A stretch of 64,000 bases of DNA from assembly GCA_003439945.1 (NCBI GenBank), contig QVRM01006416.1, positions 1,522,501 to 1,586,500 on the forward strand, written 5' to 3'. Numbering within the stretch: the stretch's first letter is position 1; each line of letters begins with the position of its first letter. The notes below the pieces were generated by a model. That model was not told the origin of the DNA. It did no database searches and saw nothing but the letters and a program-made list of their open reading frames with translations. Below are positions 54,887 through 64,000 of the stretch, in pieces. Source of the stretch: Dermanyssus gallinae. Lineage: Eukaryota; Arthropoda; Arachnida; Mesostigmata; Dermanyssidae. Made by a program: the position numbers and the translations under genes.

Positions 54887-55693
54887 TTGTACGGACAAAT
54901 CCGCAAAGCCCAGTTTCATTATATTTCAGTATAATTCAACCAATTTTATAATATATTTTTTAATATTCAGTGTAAATACAACAAATTTTACTGCATTTTG
55001 TGCTTCAGAACGTCAATATCGAAAACTTCTCGTCGTCGTGGAATAATGGGTTAGCATTTTGCGCCCTCATTCATCATCATCTGCCCGATGCGTTTGACTA
55101 CTCTGCATTGAGCCCCGAGAACAAAAAGGAGAATTTTGACCTCGCATTCAAGACCGCCGAGTAAGTGTGGGCACGATTGATTTTCCTCAATGTCTTTTAA
55201 CTTTTGGCTGCACATCAAAAAGACGAAGAAACAGAAACAGAGACAATTCATCATCATACCGTTAAATTGTAATATACATAGTGATTTATCATATTGTAAA
55301 CAAATGTTTATTTATGAACATGTTCACACTAAAATCACATTTGTTCCCGTATAAGTTTGCACGTTTATACGTCTTCACAGAATGCGTGTACATATTTCCT
55401 AAGTAAACAAATGACAAACAGCAAATGAAAAAGCAGGACTAGTTAAGCTGAGCAGCATAAGGATGAGAGTTCACAACGTAGCAGATTGTAGCGTTATTGT
55501 TGGCTTAGTTCATGAATTAACAAGCACTGACGTTTTTTTTGTTCTATGGTCTGTCCCCGACAGGGAAAAACTGGGCGTCGCCCCGCTGCTTGCTACAGAA
55601 GACATGCTGTTAACGGCCAATCCAGACTGGAAATGCGTTTTCACCTATATCCAGTCTCTGTATAGGAAACTTATTGCCATGGAACCTAAGTAA
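47790..55693 (+). CDS. Smoothelin-like protein, C-terminal calponin-homology domain
   Basis: Confident exons are 47790-47901, 55009-55160 and 55564-55693 (TAA 55691-55693). Junctions are ATTTCAG/C..GAC/GTAAGT, TGCTTCAG/AAC..GCCGA/GTAAGT and CCCGACAG/G. Joined, they read NMLLRWAKAKTKEYD, then NVNIENFSSSWNNGLAFCAL, IHHHLPDAFDYSALSPENKK, FDLAFKTAE and the end ATEDMLLTANPDWKCVFTYI..LYRKL. This is a complete single CH domain of the type found at the C-terminus of smoothelins and smoothelin-like proteins. NFSSSW, the acidic TEDM and PDWKCV are especially diagnostic against cytospin, which is the nearest alternative. Such domains bind actin-associated or calmodulin-like partners in contractile and cytoskeletal structures (family knowledge). 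The N-terminal part of the protein is not resolved. The intron of about 7.1 kb between the first two CH exons holds a mini-exon candidate, SINEs, a retroelement, a minisatellite and a mariner. Confidence 0.85.
48061..48102 (+). CDS. Candidate 42-nt cassette exon inside the CH domain
   Basis: Flanked by TTTGTTCAG acceptor and GTGAGT donor, 14 codons without stop, reading AQQNILENLTQRHF. Both neighbouring exons meet in phase 0, so inclusion keeps the frame and adds 14 residues between KTKEYD and NVNIENFSSSW. Skipping gives the canonical CH domain. It is not present in the SINE or retroelement copies I compared. Transcript support is unknown. Confidence 0.45.
48296..48470 (+). repeat. tRNA-derived SINE, family A, copy 2
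   Basis: GGTGGCGTGGCGCATTCG, GACCGGAGGAGACACG, B box GGGTTCGATCCCC, CATTTGTATTTATTAGGGTC and GCGGTTCCGTAGACGCTAAA. This is the best preserved B box of the family. Confidence 0.8.
48910..49850 (+). mobile_element. Retroelement family R, copy B (decayed)
   Basis: Plus-strand fragments: GFEDEERQQVIAEFYSNLPG (48914-48975), LDLLGTPVFPDM near 49000, DDQFRAASGLRLGTAMFE near 49510-49560, ECPCG, then HDAINDILRRAFRPAGY, RVTLEPGGLQRDDRRRPDGL (49640-49755) and VTVSDPYAS near 49790. The DGL..VTVSD span aligns with the DG-T..VWDVT-D segment of copy C. Frameshifts separate the pieces. The 32-bp minisatellite follows 120 bp downstream. Confidence 0.75.
49973..50116 (+). repeat. 32-bp minisatellite, about 4.5 units
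   Basis: Units beginning GCCAGATGATATATGGCGAA start at 49973, 50005, 50037, 50069 and 50101, exactly 32 bp apart, with a few substitutions. Confidence 0.97.
50430..50655 (+). repeat. tRNA-derived SINE, family A, copy 3
   Basis: CTTGCTACCGGAAGAGACAC, GGATTTGATCGTCCC, CATTTGTATTTATTGGGGTC, GAAGTAATGCGAGAGCAGTT and GACGTTAAATGTTGGC match copies 1 and 2. It is followed by (TAC)n at about 50664-50700. Confidence 0.75.
50656..52085. other. Gap within the long smoothelin-like intron
   Basis: No exon or named repeat recognised apart from (TAC)n near 50670. Open frames at 50720-51070 overlap on both strands and resemble nothing known to me. Confidence 0.4.
52086..52138. repeat. (TA)n microsatellite
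   Basis: About 26 TA units. Confidence 0.95.
52139..53622. other. Gap within the long smoothelin-like intron
   Basis: AT-rich to about 53090. A GC-richer block (53100-53690) follows, which is probably a repeat because parts recur at 59.4-59.6 kb (ACTTCGAGACCGTGGGAG near 53433 and the 64-bp block at 53623). Confidence 0.45.
53623..53686 (+). repeat. 64-bp repeat block shared with 59.4 kb, copy 1
   Basis: TGATGCACATGCGCCACTAG onward is the same as 59439-59502 except for one base (T versus G at the 23rd position). Confidence 0.9.
53985..54851 (+). mobile_element. Decayed mariner inserted in (TA)n
   Basis: Ends TTAGGTTGATTTATAAGTCC (left) and, inverted, TTAGATTGATCCAAAAGTTC (right) lie directly inside (TA)n on both sides. 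The broken plus-strand transposase reads VERNPHLSLCEIM, KVWVPHALNNRQ, AVATGDEKSTLYKNVVHRRA, KAMLSVWWDAKEVV, PNETINTIKYCQQL, and the C-terminal part is deleted after HHDNARPHTK. TGDEK and VWWD suggest the mauritiana-type group. Confidence 0.85.
54850..54885. repeat. (TA)n right of the mariner
   Basis: Continues the (TA)n tract (53950-53983) that the mariner interrupts. Confidence 0.9.
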
Positions 55694-56525
55694 TTCAATA
55701 TAGGCGCGCAGGCTGAGCGCGTTTCGTAGCGACAACGAGAGAAACGCCAACAAGAAGAACGTCAACATGCAGAATGCCAACTATGCACGCCACCCCCGCT
55801 CTAGGGATGGAAGCTTGCTGTCGTGTCCATGTGTTCGATATCAGACGACTGTATAATACAGAAGACAACGACGGACGCCGTCGCCGCTAAAATCTAGTTA
55901 CGCATTCATTTGCGCCGTTACCGTGTAATGATTCCGCTATCACATGTATTTTATATAAAGCCTGAATAGAGCAAGGCTTTCTGCAAATCTGCTTTTGACG
56001 CGTACATAAGTCGTCTATTACGTATTGACGTTCAAGACGACGTCGTTTTTACCTCGCCCTAAATTCCATATCTTGAATATATATACTTGGTGCTGCTACT
56101 GCTAGCAACTTGGGCCTATTAATTACTTGTAAGTTAATTTTGTGACTGAGAACAGTGTTTCATGACGTGTTGATACTCGTTAAGGTATGATCGTAGTGAG
56201 CTGCCACTACATTCGACTCTACTGATGCGACTTCTCATTATATGATAATAAATATGATCTATGTCTGTCGCTTGTTAATCTTGCGCTTTACTTGCCCGCT
56301 ACAATCAGACAAGCGCCCGGTACACGTGCGTGCTCCGTTGCCTTGCTGTTTGTGGGTACTAGTATAATAACACCGCATATCCTGATGCGTCAGGTTGAGA
56401 TCCCATAGAGGGCTATCCGAGGGGGAAAATTAAGAAAAAAATAGTATGAGAAATGTGTTAGGACAATACAATTGTGAGGTGTGAATGTGTATCCTCGTTA
56501 TTTCATGGTTACCATCTAGCTATTA

Positions 56526-56680
56526 TCAGCCCATAGCACCTAATATCGACGCGGCATTTCCTCTGCAAACTGCTAGCGAAAGCAGCTGCCTCAGAAATTC
56601 GTCTTCGCGTATATCCCCGGTATTTGCTCGTATTCGATCACCTAAGTCTTTTATAAATTTCCTTGTACTTCTACTTTTCT
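56526..56680 (-). mobile_element. Retroelement family R, copy D: last residues of the C-terminal domain
   Basis: An open minus-strand segment KFIKDLGDRIRANTGDIRED followed by FLRQLL and CRGNAASILGAMG, then stop. Its relation to the TGD segment of copy C and to the common end of this retroelement class is clear. The upstream part is missing, so it is a short 3' fragment. Confidence 0.6.
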
Positions 56681-57339
56681 TTTTCTGCGTGTTTGGCAAC
56701 CCATAAGTATGAGAAACAAATAAAAATATTATCCAACACATGCGTATTCTGTATCTTGAAATAAATTTTTATTTATAAAATTTTGCTATGTTAGCACTTT
56801 GGAGTGAGCAACTGTTTCCGCGCGCACATGTGGCTGCGGCTTAGCCCAGTTCAACAATGAACCCCGAGCAGATGCTGTATTTCCTCATTGAATGTCGACC
56901 GACAGCCTCTGGCGCAAGAATGCGGAGGCTCTCGAGTCTCTCCGTCTACGCAGCTTGAGTTTAAGGGGGCCTGCACCTCTCATAGTATCTAACGCCAACG
57001 GGCAAATTCGTGCGAATAATTAACGATACATCAGAGCATTTTTTGCACTCGTTAACCTCTGCTAACCTGAAAGCATGACCTGCTCGGTCGGCACCTGCAC
57101 CGACTATCGAAAGGGCTAATGAGTCGGTTACAGTTGTGTCCTAAACAAGCATGCGACCACGCTCAGAGGGGGTCAGGTCAGCTGCTCTGATTAGTCTTGT
57201 CATCGAGAGAAGAATCGACTAACGACGAATTGTTGCCTAGTCTTACAAATAAATTGTTTAAAAAAAAATCAATCATTATCTACTACATTAAAAAAAGGCA
57301 ATATAATTACATGAAAACGGTTTCTTGCAACAAATATAC

Positions 57340-57475
57340 TTCTTACCTTTTTTATGAGTAGATAATGCATTGACGCACACCCGCCAAAGTTGATGATGAC
57401 GAGTAGTGTGGGGCTCGATCGGCCGTTGTAGACGGGGGGCCTTTTAGTCCTATAAAGGTCCTAAGCTGTTCGGCT
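57340..57475 (+). repeat. Dispersed repeat 'GCACACCC', copy 3
   Basis: AATGCATTGACGCACACCCG, GTGTGGGGCTCGATCGGCCG and CTTTTAGTCCTATAAAGG follow the order of copies 1 and 2, with greater divergence. Confidence 0.45.
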
Positions 57476-58989
57476 ACGTACTCACTCGTGTTAAGAGCAA
57501 CAAGGTCTCGGCCGCCAGTCAAGGACGACTGCAAATCCCCTTCGGAGGGTTCTGGTAGAGCCCTATGCGCTGACGCTAAAATTACCAGTAATGACTAGAA
57601 GGTTTGGTTAAAAGAGGAGGACAAGCCGTGTACAGGCTTTTTTGGGTCAAGTGGAACGCTAGGGGTGCAGTATCAGGAGTAAAATCGCCTAACGTTCGCT
57701 ACATCGGTCCAGGTACAAACAATGGCCGCTGCCGTGTCCAAACTTTAGGAGCTAGATGTGAGGTTCCAGTATGATATCCGTTCCCTTGTCCCTGTCCGGG
57801 GACGGTTTTCCGCCTATTGGATGTGCTGAGCAGCAGCAGCAGCAGGTTGGCTCACAACCTCTTGGGGCATAATGAGGACATCTCTGCTGCGGTGGCTGAT
57901 TCGGCTGGAGCACTTTATCAAGTGGCGTCATGTGTGGCGTAAAGAGTTACTTGACTGATGGATGTCTTTGAAGCCCCGGGAGACCAGAGGGGGTGTTGCT
58001 TGTACCCTTTTGCGGCTTCTATGGGCGACCAGGGTGAACCCTTGTACTTAAGCTTGCTAAAGATACAAGTATTGCGAATACTTGTGCACCAGTGCAACAG
58101 CTGTACTTTGTTTACCTAAGGTACAAATATTACGTTGAAATTATTATCTATAAATAAAGGCATGTAAGCTACTCAAAGAAAAGAATTAAGACCTCAACAT
58201 TTTGTATTGATAACAAATATGTGAAATTTATTGTCGCTTCCTATCTCTTCTTTCTTTGTCTATCTTTGTTATCTACGAACCGTGCTGCATTGGCCATAGT
58301 TACATATAAAGGGCCTTCACATCGTCATCACGTTGATCCAGTTTCTTTTACCGCTTTGTATATCATCGCATACTGTTTGTTTCAAGGCATATTTAAGGGT
58401 TTCTCCTATTTGCATTAATTTGGTTTTATTTAAGGCGACAGTGAACAACAACAATACGCGTTACTTACGACTTTATTGGCCTTTCTATCCGGCCGGTATT
58501 AATGTGCGGTAGTATCACTTGGTGCATCACACATAGTTTAGTTCGACACAGCTCCCTACATTTGCAGTAGTAATAAAAAAAATCTTCAACGAGCTGTTCC
58601 CAGGCGCTGCCCAATTATCAATTGCAGCCTGAGTTGAAGCTATTCAAAGCCTAGCGTTACCATGGCAATGATCGCCATTCACTCACACAGAGTCATTTCC
58701 AATGACCGCTGTAGTCATGTTATAAAGCATGTCTAGCAAATTGTATCCTGACTATCTGCGCCACCGACCAGAGTGACCAGAGCCGTGGCCGGCTAATATC
58801 TTATTTATTAACCACCGGGTTACATAATACCCATATGTATAAATATAAATATATACTATATATTAATAAATATAAATACTACTTTATAGCCTCCCGCCCC
58901 CCTTCGATGTAGTCGTTGTTACAATCTATTATAAATATTACGTAACGGTTACAATAATGACGCGATAAAGCAATCCAAAATCACCGGAA

Positions 58990-60550
58990 TCAACCGAGAC
59001 TGTAATTGCAAAGAATTGCGATGCCGCGTTCGTAGAAGCAGAGTGCCTGCTTGACGTCGGTAGCTTCGAGGTCAACGGTGAACAGAAGTTCGGTCCTCGA
59101 CGAGTTCAGATAGACGGGTAGTGTGACGACGGCCGCGGATTTTTTCTCATCACCGCCCGCCCTAACAGAAAAACAAACAACATATGTTATTCGTTGATTA
59201 GTCGCTAGAATGCGAGGTAACTATACATGCTTGCATTTACTTGACTTATTAGCTCTATTTATGCTACCTACATCATAATATTAGTATATAAGACATCTCC
59301 GGTTCACCCGACTGAACACACCACCCTCTGTCCATCGTATCGATATTTTTTTTTCATTTAAAAACAAATTAGATTTTCCGTAAGGCTAGTGCACGTTTTT
59401 TTTTTTTTTTTTTTTTTCTGGGAGGTTTCGGTAATGCATGATGCACATGCGCCACTAGCAGCCTGCGTGACTAGTGTGAGACTCGCAAACCCACTAAACC
59501 CGGATTCCTCCCCACCCCCCCAGGCTCGGTATTACTTTGGCATTACATCGAAACCGTGGGAAACCGTGCACGTGTACAGTTTTTTCGTGTCATGGCTAAT
59601 TTTTAATCCCTCTCCGGCATTTACCTTGTTTAAATTGGAAACCGCGCAAACCAATTTAAGAGTGGCCGGTCTCGGTCTCGAACCCAGTCCTCCCGAATGC
59701 AAGGCAGCAAAGGCTTTGCCACTAAGCCATCTTACTGGATATTTCAGATATGTTATTGAAATGAATGAAGATTAGGCAATTAGCAGAATTCGTAGAGGAA
59801 CGTGCAACATTGTATCACAATTTGTAATGTCGGATCACTCATCATGCATCGGACAGCGTCGGAAAGCTAACGTTACATACGTAACGCCCCTGCAAGCACT
59901 ACGCCTACTTACTTCGTCCAGGTGAGCACGGTTAGCGGCAGATCGGACAAGATGGACGTCGAAAGGGTGAGCTTTGAGTCTTCAGTGCATTCGGCGCCCT
60001 GCAGCTTGAGGGCCGACAGCGCGAAGCTGCACTCGTCAAGTTGCGGCACTTTCGCTGCGTCGGCCGGCGGCCTCACCGACACGGCCAAACTGAGCTCTTC
60101 CAGCGACCAACCATTAGCCTGGGCCACGTACTGCCGAGTAGCAGTTATGTATGCCTCAGGATTGAACAGGCCACCTAGAGGAGCAACGTTGACACACGTT
60201 GACATTCGTTACGGTGTGATTAGACAGTCACCTTTGTCTTATCTATATACATATATATGGGGATGGAATGGCATGCACTAGCCGGCACGTGTACACAAGG
60301 TACATTGTGCATGCTTATCATCACTTGGTGTGTTCGACTCAAGAATTTCACCAAATTGGCGATCAATGTCGTTGCCGGTTCTGCTCGCAGATAGATATGC
60401 GCTAAATACCACGCAGCGAGCTGCCAGACGCAACGACAGTCTTTGCACTTCTTCGGCCGGTGGGACGGTCGCTGAAGTGTTCAAATTGTATATAATGATG
60501 ACTGTATTGTAATTATGTACCATCTTGAAATGCAAAGTTATTGCGAAATA

Positions 60551-60602
<52 letters not shown>

Positions 60603-63600
60603 GGTTTCCAAACCCAATTTGGCCAGATATGAAGGCGTTGTAGATTTACCGGCTGGCTTACATCACTTTACATGAGGTGTGCTTGCAAGAGAACAATTGG
60701 TGGAAAGACTTCGTTTTAAAGACATCCGAGTTGGCTAGCGGAACGCGAATAGCCGTAGTGAATAAAATCGTAAAAATCGCAATCCTGTGATATCTCGTTT
60801 TTAAGCTTTCGCGTTCAATGAATTAAAACTGGACATTACGCTCATAAAACGCAAGGAGATCAGAAAATTCGCATTGAACGGGCGCCTTTTTGGTATCAAA
60901 TCGATGACGGGACGATACGTTATATGATTCCGGTAAGCTGTTTTCCTCGCCTCTAAGGTCAGATTCCCATAGAATCACATTTTGACATGTGTCTGTATAT
61001 ATCTGCTTGTATATGGTAGTGTTCGATAAAGTAAAAAAAAACAGTGATCAAAACTAGGCAACCATATGCACGTCTTGTATGTTTTCACTCGTAGGCATCG
61101 GCCAACCCATCGATTCCCGGAAGTTGCGCCTAGGCCGTATCATAGCGTGATTGCGTGCCGGTGCTTTATCAGCTGGAACCACGTTCACGAGCAACTATTT
61201 CCTGGAACTTCTGCCAGTAGTTTTGGTAAGATCTTACTCAGAAATATGAGCTACGTTTCTCTACAAAAGCAGAAACCTTAACTTAAGCTTATTTTTCTGC
61301 AAAAACCAAAAGGCTACTCCGTACCGGCTTCAGCGAGTTCAAGCTCTACGGCTTACTCGTTGCCAGATACGTGTTTTTTGCGTCAATACGTCAATGTTTC
61401 TTGCAGAAGAAGGCTGAGCTCTTTGCACATGTGCTCTTCAAGGATAAAGGTTGGTTCACATAGGTAGGCATATTCGATGCACACAATTCTCACCGGTAGG
61501 CCAACAAGAACCCGCATATGATCAGCCCGTACGCCAGGATAGCTTTTTCGTGCATTTTTAAGTTGACGCGTGAACAACTACCATATGAACAGGCCCTAAT
61601 TAGCATTGAAAACAGTTCATGGAAAAACGTATCACATATTTCGGAGCAGGACCTCACCGGAACCCCTAGTAGATGTTCCAGAAAGTATTCGCTCGAGAAA
61701 GTGGTTCCACAAGATCACGATTGTTGCAAACTTATTCCATACGACTATTTGCTTTCCGCTAGCTAACGTTGGACGTCCTCAAAACAGTCTCTATCGAAAG
61801 ACATTTTGTTCTGTCGCAACTAAACACTTTGTGAAGTGATGAAAAGACCTATTGTAACGAAATCAGCAAACCCTCAAATCTGACTAAACTTCTATATATA
61901 CAATACCACAAGTGGGCAGGCGCAGATTAACTTAACCGAGAAACAGCAATAAAGCAACTAACACATGCTTCATCCGGATGCAATTATAAAATGGGGAGCA
62001 AGTCATAGCCGTGATACACAACACAAAAACTACGTGTACATGACAATGCGAGAACTTTTTCGCTCTAAATACGAATCACTAAGATGTCGCTGCAAATCAG
62101 CATCGTCAGGAGCGTACGTACCGAGCCACACTACGAGAGCCTTGAGGGCGGCGGGCCCTCCTTGAGTGCATGCCTTCGAAACTCGGGCGAGCTGACCGAC
62201 GCGTTCATTGAAATCGGCTACCCACTGGGTGGCGGTACAACCGGGTGGCGCCGTGTATCGACCCTTCCAGTGGGACGGGACACAACTCTTGGCCAACTCC
62301 GAGATCATCTGCCGGTGCAGATTCGTCTGCTTCTTCTCGCCGTGACAAATCTGAACGATATCGACCAGATCCCGTCGAATCAGACTGAGTAGCTGGGCGC
62401 CCACATTAACCTCGCGCTCGAAGTAGCGGTAAAGCGGGTCGCGAATGTTGTCCTTGGTCCGGCGGAGCGTCTGCAGCGACTGGGGCAGCTGCTTTAGCCA
62501 CTCGGACGCCGACCTCTGCAGGATGACCATCCACGCTGGTCCGGCCGACGAATCGAGCGAGCCGCGCTTCTTCGCGTCTCCACCTCCCTGCTGGCTTTGC
62601 TCCTCGGTGTACACGACCTCGTCGTCGTCGTCCTCTAGCAGCTGCATGCGCAGAAGCTTCGCCAGCAGATCGGCGCCCCGATTGGTGAGCAGGACCTTTT
62701 CGGCGTTGTTCGGCAGGCCGAGCCACGACGGCTGTTGCAGTTCGGTCAGCTGCTCAGCCCAGTGCAGGAACTGGTCGCGACGGATGCCTTCGGGCATGTG
62801 AATGCCAGCCGATCCCTGGCCGGCGCCGACGAGCATGAAATCGGGCTCGAAGCTCTTCTCGGTGAACAGGTTGGCCAGGAACGAGTTGAGGAGGCGCTGG
62901 TCGAAGTCGTTGTCGATCTTTCCTCCATAGATGCACTGGCCGAACAACGTGCGCAGCGCCGTCCAGGGTACCTTTTCGGGCGGCAGATTAGTGCGACCCA
63001 GGCTGGCGCTTTCGATCCACGCATCGAGCGTGTCACACGCCACACGGAGATCGCTCTCGTTGAACTCGTAGTGCTTTGACCAGCCGAGCGGCGAATAGCG
63101 GAGGCGCTCCTGCACGATAGCGTGGAACCACGCGAGCAGGAAGTACATTCTCGCGCGTTCGCTCGGTGTTTTCATCATGCGCTGCGCAGGCACCGTCGAG
63201 AAGGTGCGCAACAGGTTCGACCGGATGCCTGGCGGCGGCTCGAACACGAAGCATCGGCCGGCTCTGAGAAGGTTGACGGGCACCTTCGGGTGAATCTCCA
63301 GAGTGAGGAACAGCCGGAAGCCGGGATGCGCCTGGAGCGAGTGCAGTTTCTTCTCGAGCTGCACTAGCCACGCGGGCGCCAGGTGGACGTTCTTCAGCAT
63401 GACCCAGCGGCCGTTCTTTGAAGCGGCATTAATCGCCTTTTCGGCCTGCGAGAAGCCTTCGGCGGAACCCATGGCAATTGACGACAGCTGAATGTTCATC
63501 TCTGTGGCCAAATCGTCCACTCGACCGGATGCGTCGTATCCCGGCACGGAGCACATCAGGATCGGAGTATTGGCTTTTACCTCGTTCTGCACGATGTTGA

Positions 63601-64000
63601 CGAGATCAAGTTCTACATAGGCGGATGCCATGAATTCCTCTCCCATAATGGCTGAGACTACTTGGTGAGCCTTAGCGATAACTCGGTCCGGTCGAAGGGC
63701 CTGAATCAGTAAGAGCTGAAGCATCTGCTCGTCAACGCGAGACATCCCCTTCTCCTCCCATAGCGGTGGCACTTGCATTTCAGGGTGCTCGTGACGCAGC
63801 CAGTTCTCAACAGCACTTTTCTGTTCACTGAGCTGTTTCTCAATCCGGGAAAAGTAGTTTAGCCGCACAAGGGCCGACGCAGATTCTTGCTGCTCTGGAG
63901 TGAATGCATCAAAGTAAATAGGCTGTTTTCCCAGGGACCCTTCACGTCCACGCAAGAAGTGATTGAACAGTGCTTCAAAGTGCGCCTCATTCGAAAAGCC
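58990..64000 (-). CDS. DYNC1H1: Cytoplasmic dynein 1 heavy chain, C-terminal part
   Basis: Minus-strand exons are 64000-62122 (open at the window edge, 626 codons), 60174-59913 and 59161-58990 (TGA 58992-58990). Junctions are CTCG/GTACGT..CTCTAG/GT and ACGAA/GTAAGT..TGTTAG/G. The roughly 770 residues cover the sixth AAA module and the C-terminal domain of the retrograde microtubule motor. Landmarks are YFDAF near the edge, [30 protein letters not shown] (AAA6 core), [99 protein letters not shown] and [20 protein letters not shown], ending [15 protein letters not shown]. These match cytoplasmic dynein 1 rather than axonemal heavy chains. The first exon is GC-rich against its introns. A run of D/E (LEDDDDEVV) precedes a Gly/Lys-rich variable loop. 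The upstream exons are outside the window. Confidence 0.97.
59439..59502 (+). repeat. 64-bp repeat block shared with 53.6 kb, copy 2
   Basis: One base differs from 53623-53686. It is followed, not preceded, by the CATCGAAACCGTGGGA motif, so the two loci differ in arrangement. Confidence 0.9.
59590..59745 (-). repeat. tRNA-derived SINE, family B, copy 3
   Basis: Minus strand: GATGGCTTAGTGGCAAAGCC, CCTTGCATTCGGGAGG, B box GGGTTCGAGACC, AATTGGTTTGCGCGGTTTCC and AACAAGGTAAATGCCGG. Compared with copy 2 it has a 3-bp insertion (CAG/GCA) in the head. Confidence 0.85.
60175..62121. other. Dynein intron with repeat sequence
   Basis: Noncoding. 60505-60555 is shared, inverted, with 39412-39468. (TA)n occupies 60555-60599 and is followed by ACAGGGTTTCCAAACC, which looks like the end of an unidentified element. 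Open frames in 61.0-61.9 kb are short and unsupported. Confidence 0.5.
60555..60599. repeat. (TA)n microsatellite
   Basis: About 22 TA units between a shared repeat flank (left) and an ACAGGGTTTCC element end (right). Confidence 0.95.

Larger units (their letters stand above)
55694..58989. other. Gap between the smoothelin-like and dynein genes
   Basis: The two genes converge here. A candidate poly(A) signal for the smoothelin-like gene (AATAAA, 56247-56252) is followed by TGTCTG-type sequence. One for dynein lies on the minus strand at 58804-58809. Retroelement copy D (56.5 kb) and a dispersed repeat (57.35 kb) lie between. The 65-codon frame at 58221 starts with GTG and is not supported. 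Confidence 0.5.
59162..59912. other. Last dynein intron
   Basis: Contains a T run (59397-59418), the second copy of the 64-bp block (59439-59502) and a SINE family B copy (59590-59745). Confidence 0.6.

Noticed and set aside
58221..58418. 65-codon frame with a signal-peptide-like start
   Set aside because: It starts with GTG, not ATG, and the sequence is ordinary AT-rich DNA between genes.

Overview
This is a stretch of animal nuclear DNA. The genes have spliced GT-AG introns and metazoan products: an EMC3 insertase subunit, a peroxin-3, a peflin, a smoothelin-type calponin-homology protein and a cytoplasmic dynein heavy chain. The gaps are filled with mariner transposons, non-LTR retrotransposons, tRNA-derived SINEs and very many (TA)n microsatellites. 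An arthropod fits best, and a chelicerate such as a mite or tick is my guess. That guess rests on protein resemblance and repeat content only.

Layout. 3.8-11.4 kb holds the 3' part of a peflin-like penta-EF-hand gene (+). Its 6.6-kb intron contains two complete genes on the opposite strand: RPS27A (5.25-6.73 kb, three exons) and NSA2 (7.24-8.02 kb, one exon). 12.6-16.0 kb is PEX3 (-, three exons). 18.1-23.5 kb is EMC3 (+, four exons), head to head with PEX3. 23.5-45.3 kb has no gene I can support. It holds copies of a reverse-transcriptase-type retroelement, an R1/LOA-like retrotransposon, a second badly decayed relative, SINEs and a mariner with perfect terminal repeats. 46-55.7 kb is a smoothelin-like gene (+) with very long introns carrying more repeats. 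59.0-64.0 kb is the 3' end of the cytoplasmic dynein heavy chain (-), which runs off the right edge.

How the genes relate. RPS27A (40S subunit) and NSA2 (60S assembly) are both ribosome genes, lie in tandem about 0.5 kb apart, and are nested in peflin. PEX3 and EMC3 both act in membrane-protein insertion, in the peroxisome and the ER, and diverge from a shared 2.1-kb gap. The remaining genes look like unrelated housekeeping and cytoskeletal loci.

Most interesting points. (1) The ubiquitin half of RPS27A is strongly diverged: the usual chain-forming lysines 48 and 63 are gone and it ends RLLGG. (2) There is a 42-nt in-frame mini-exon candidate inside the calponin-homology domain. (3) There is a candidate alternative terminal exon within EMC3. 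(4) There are two striking perfect inverted repeats (27-bp and 28-bp arms). All coordinates and homologies come from hand reading of the sequence. No database search was run.
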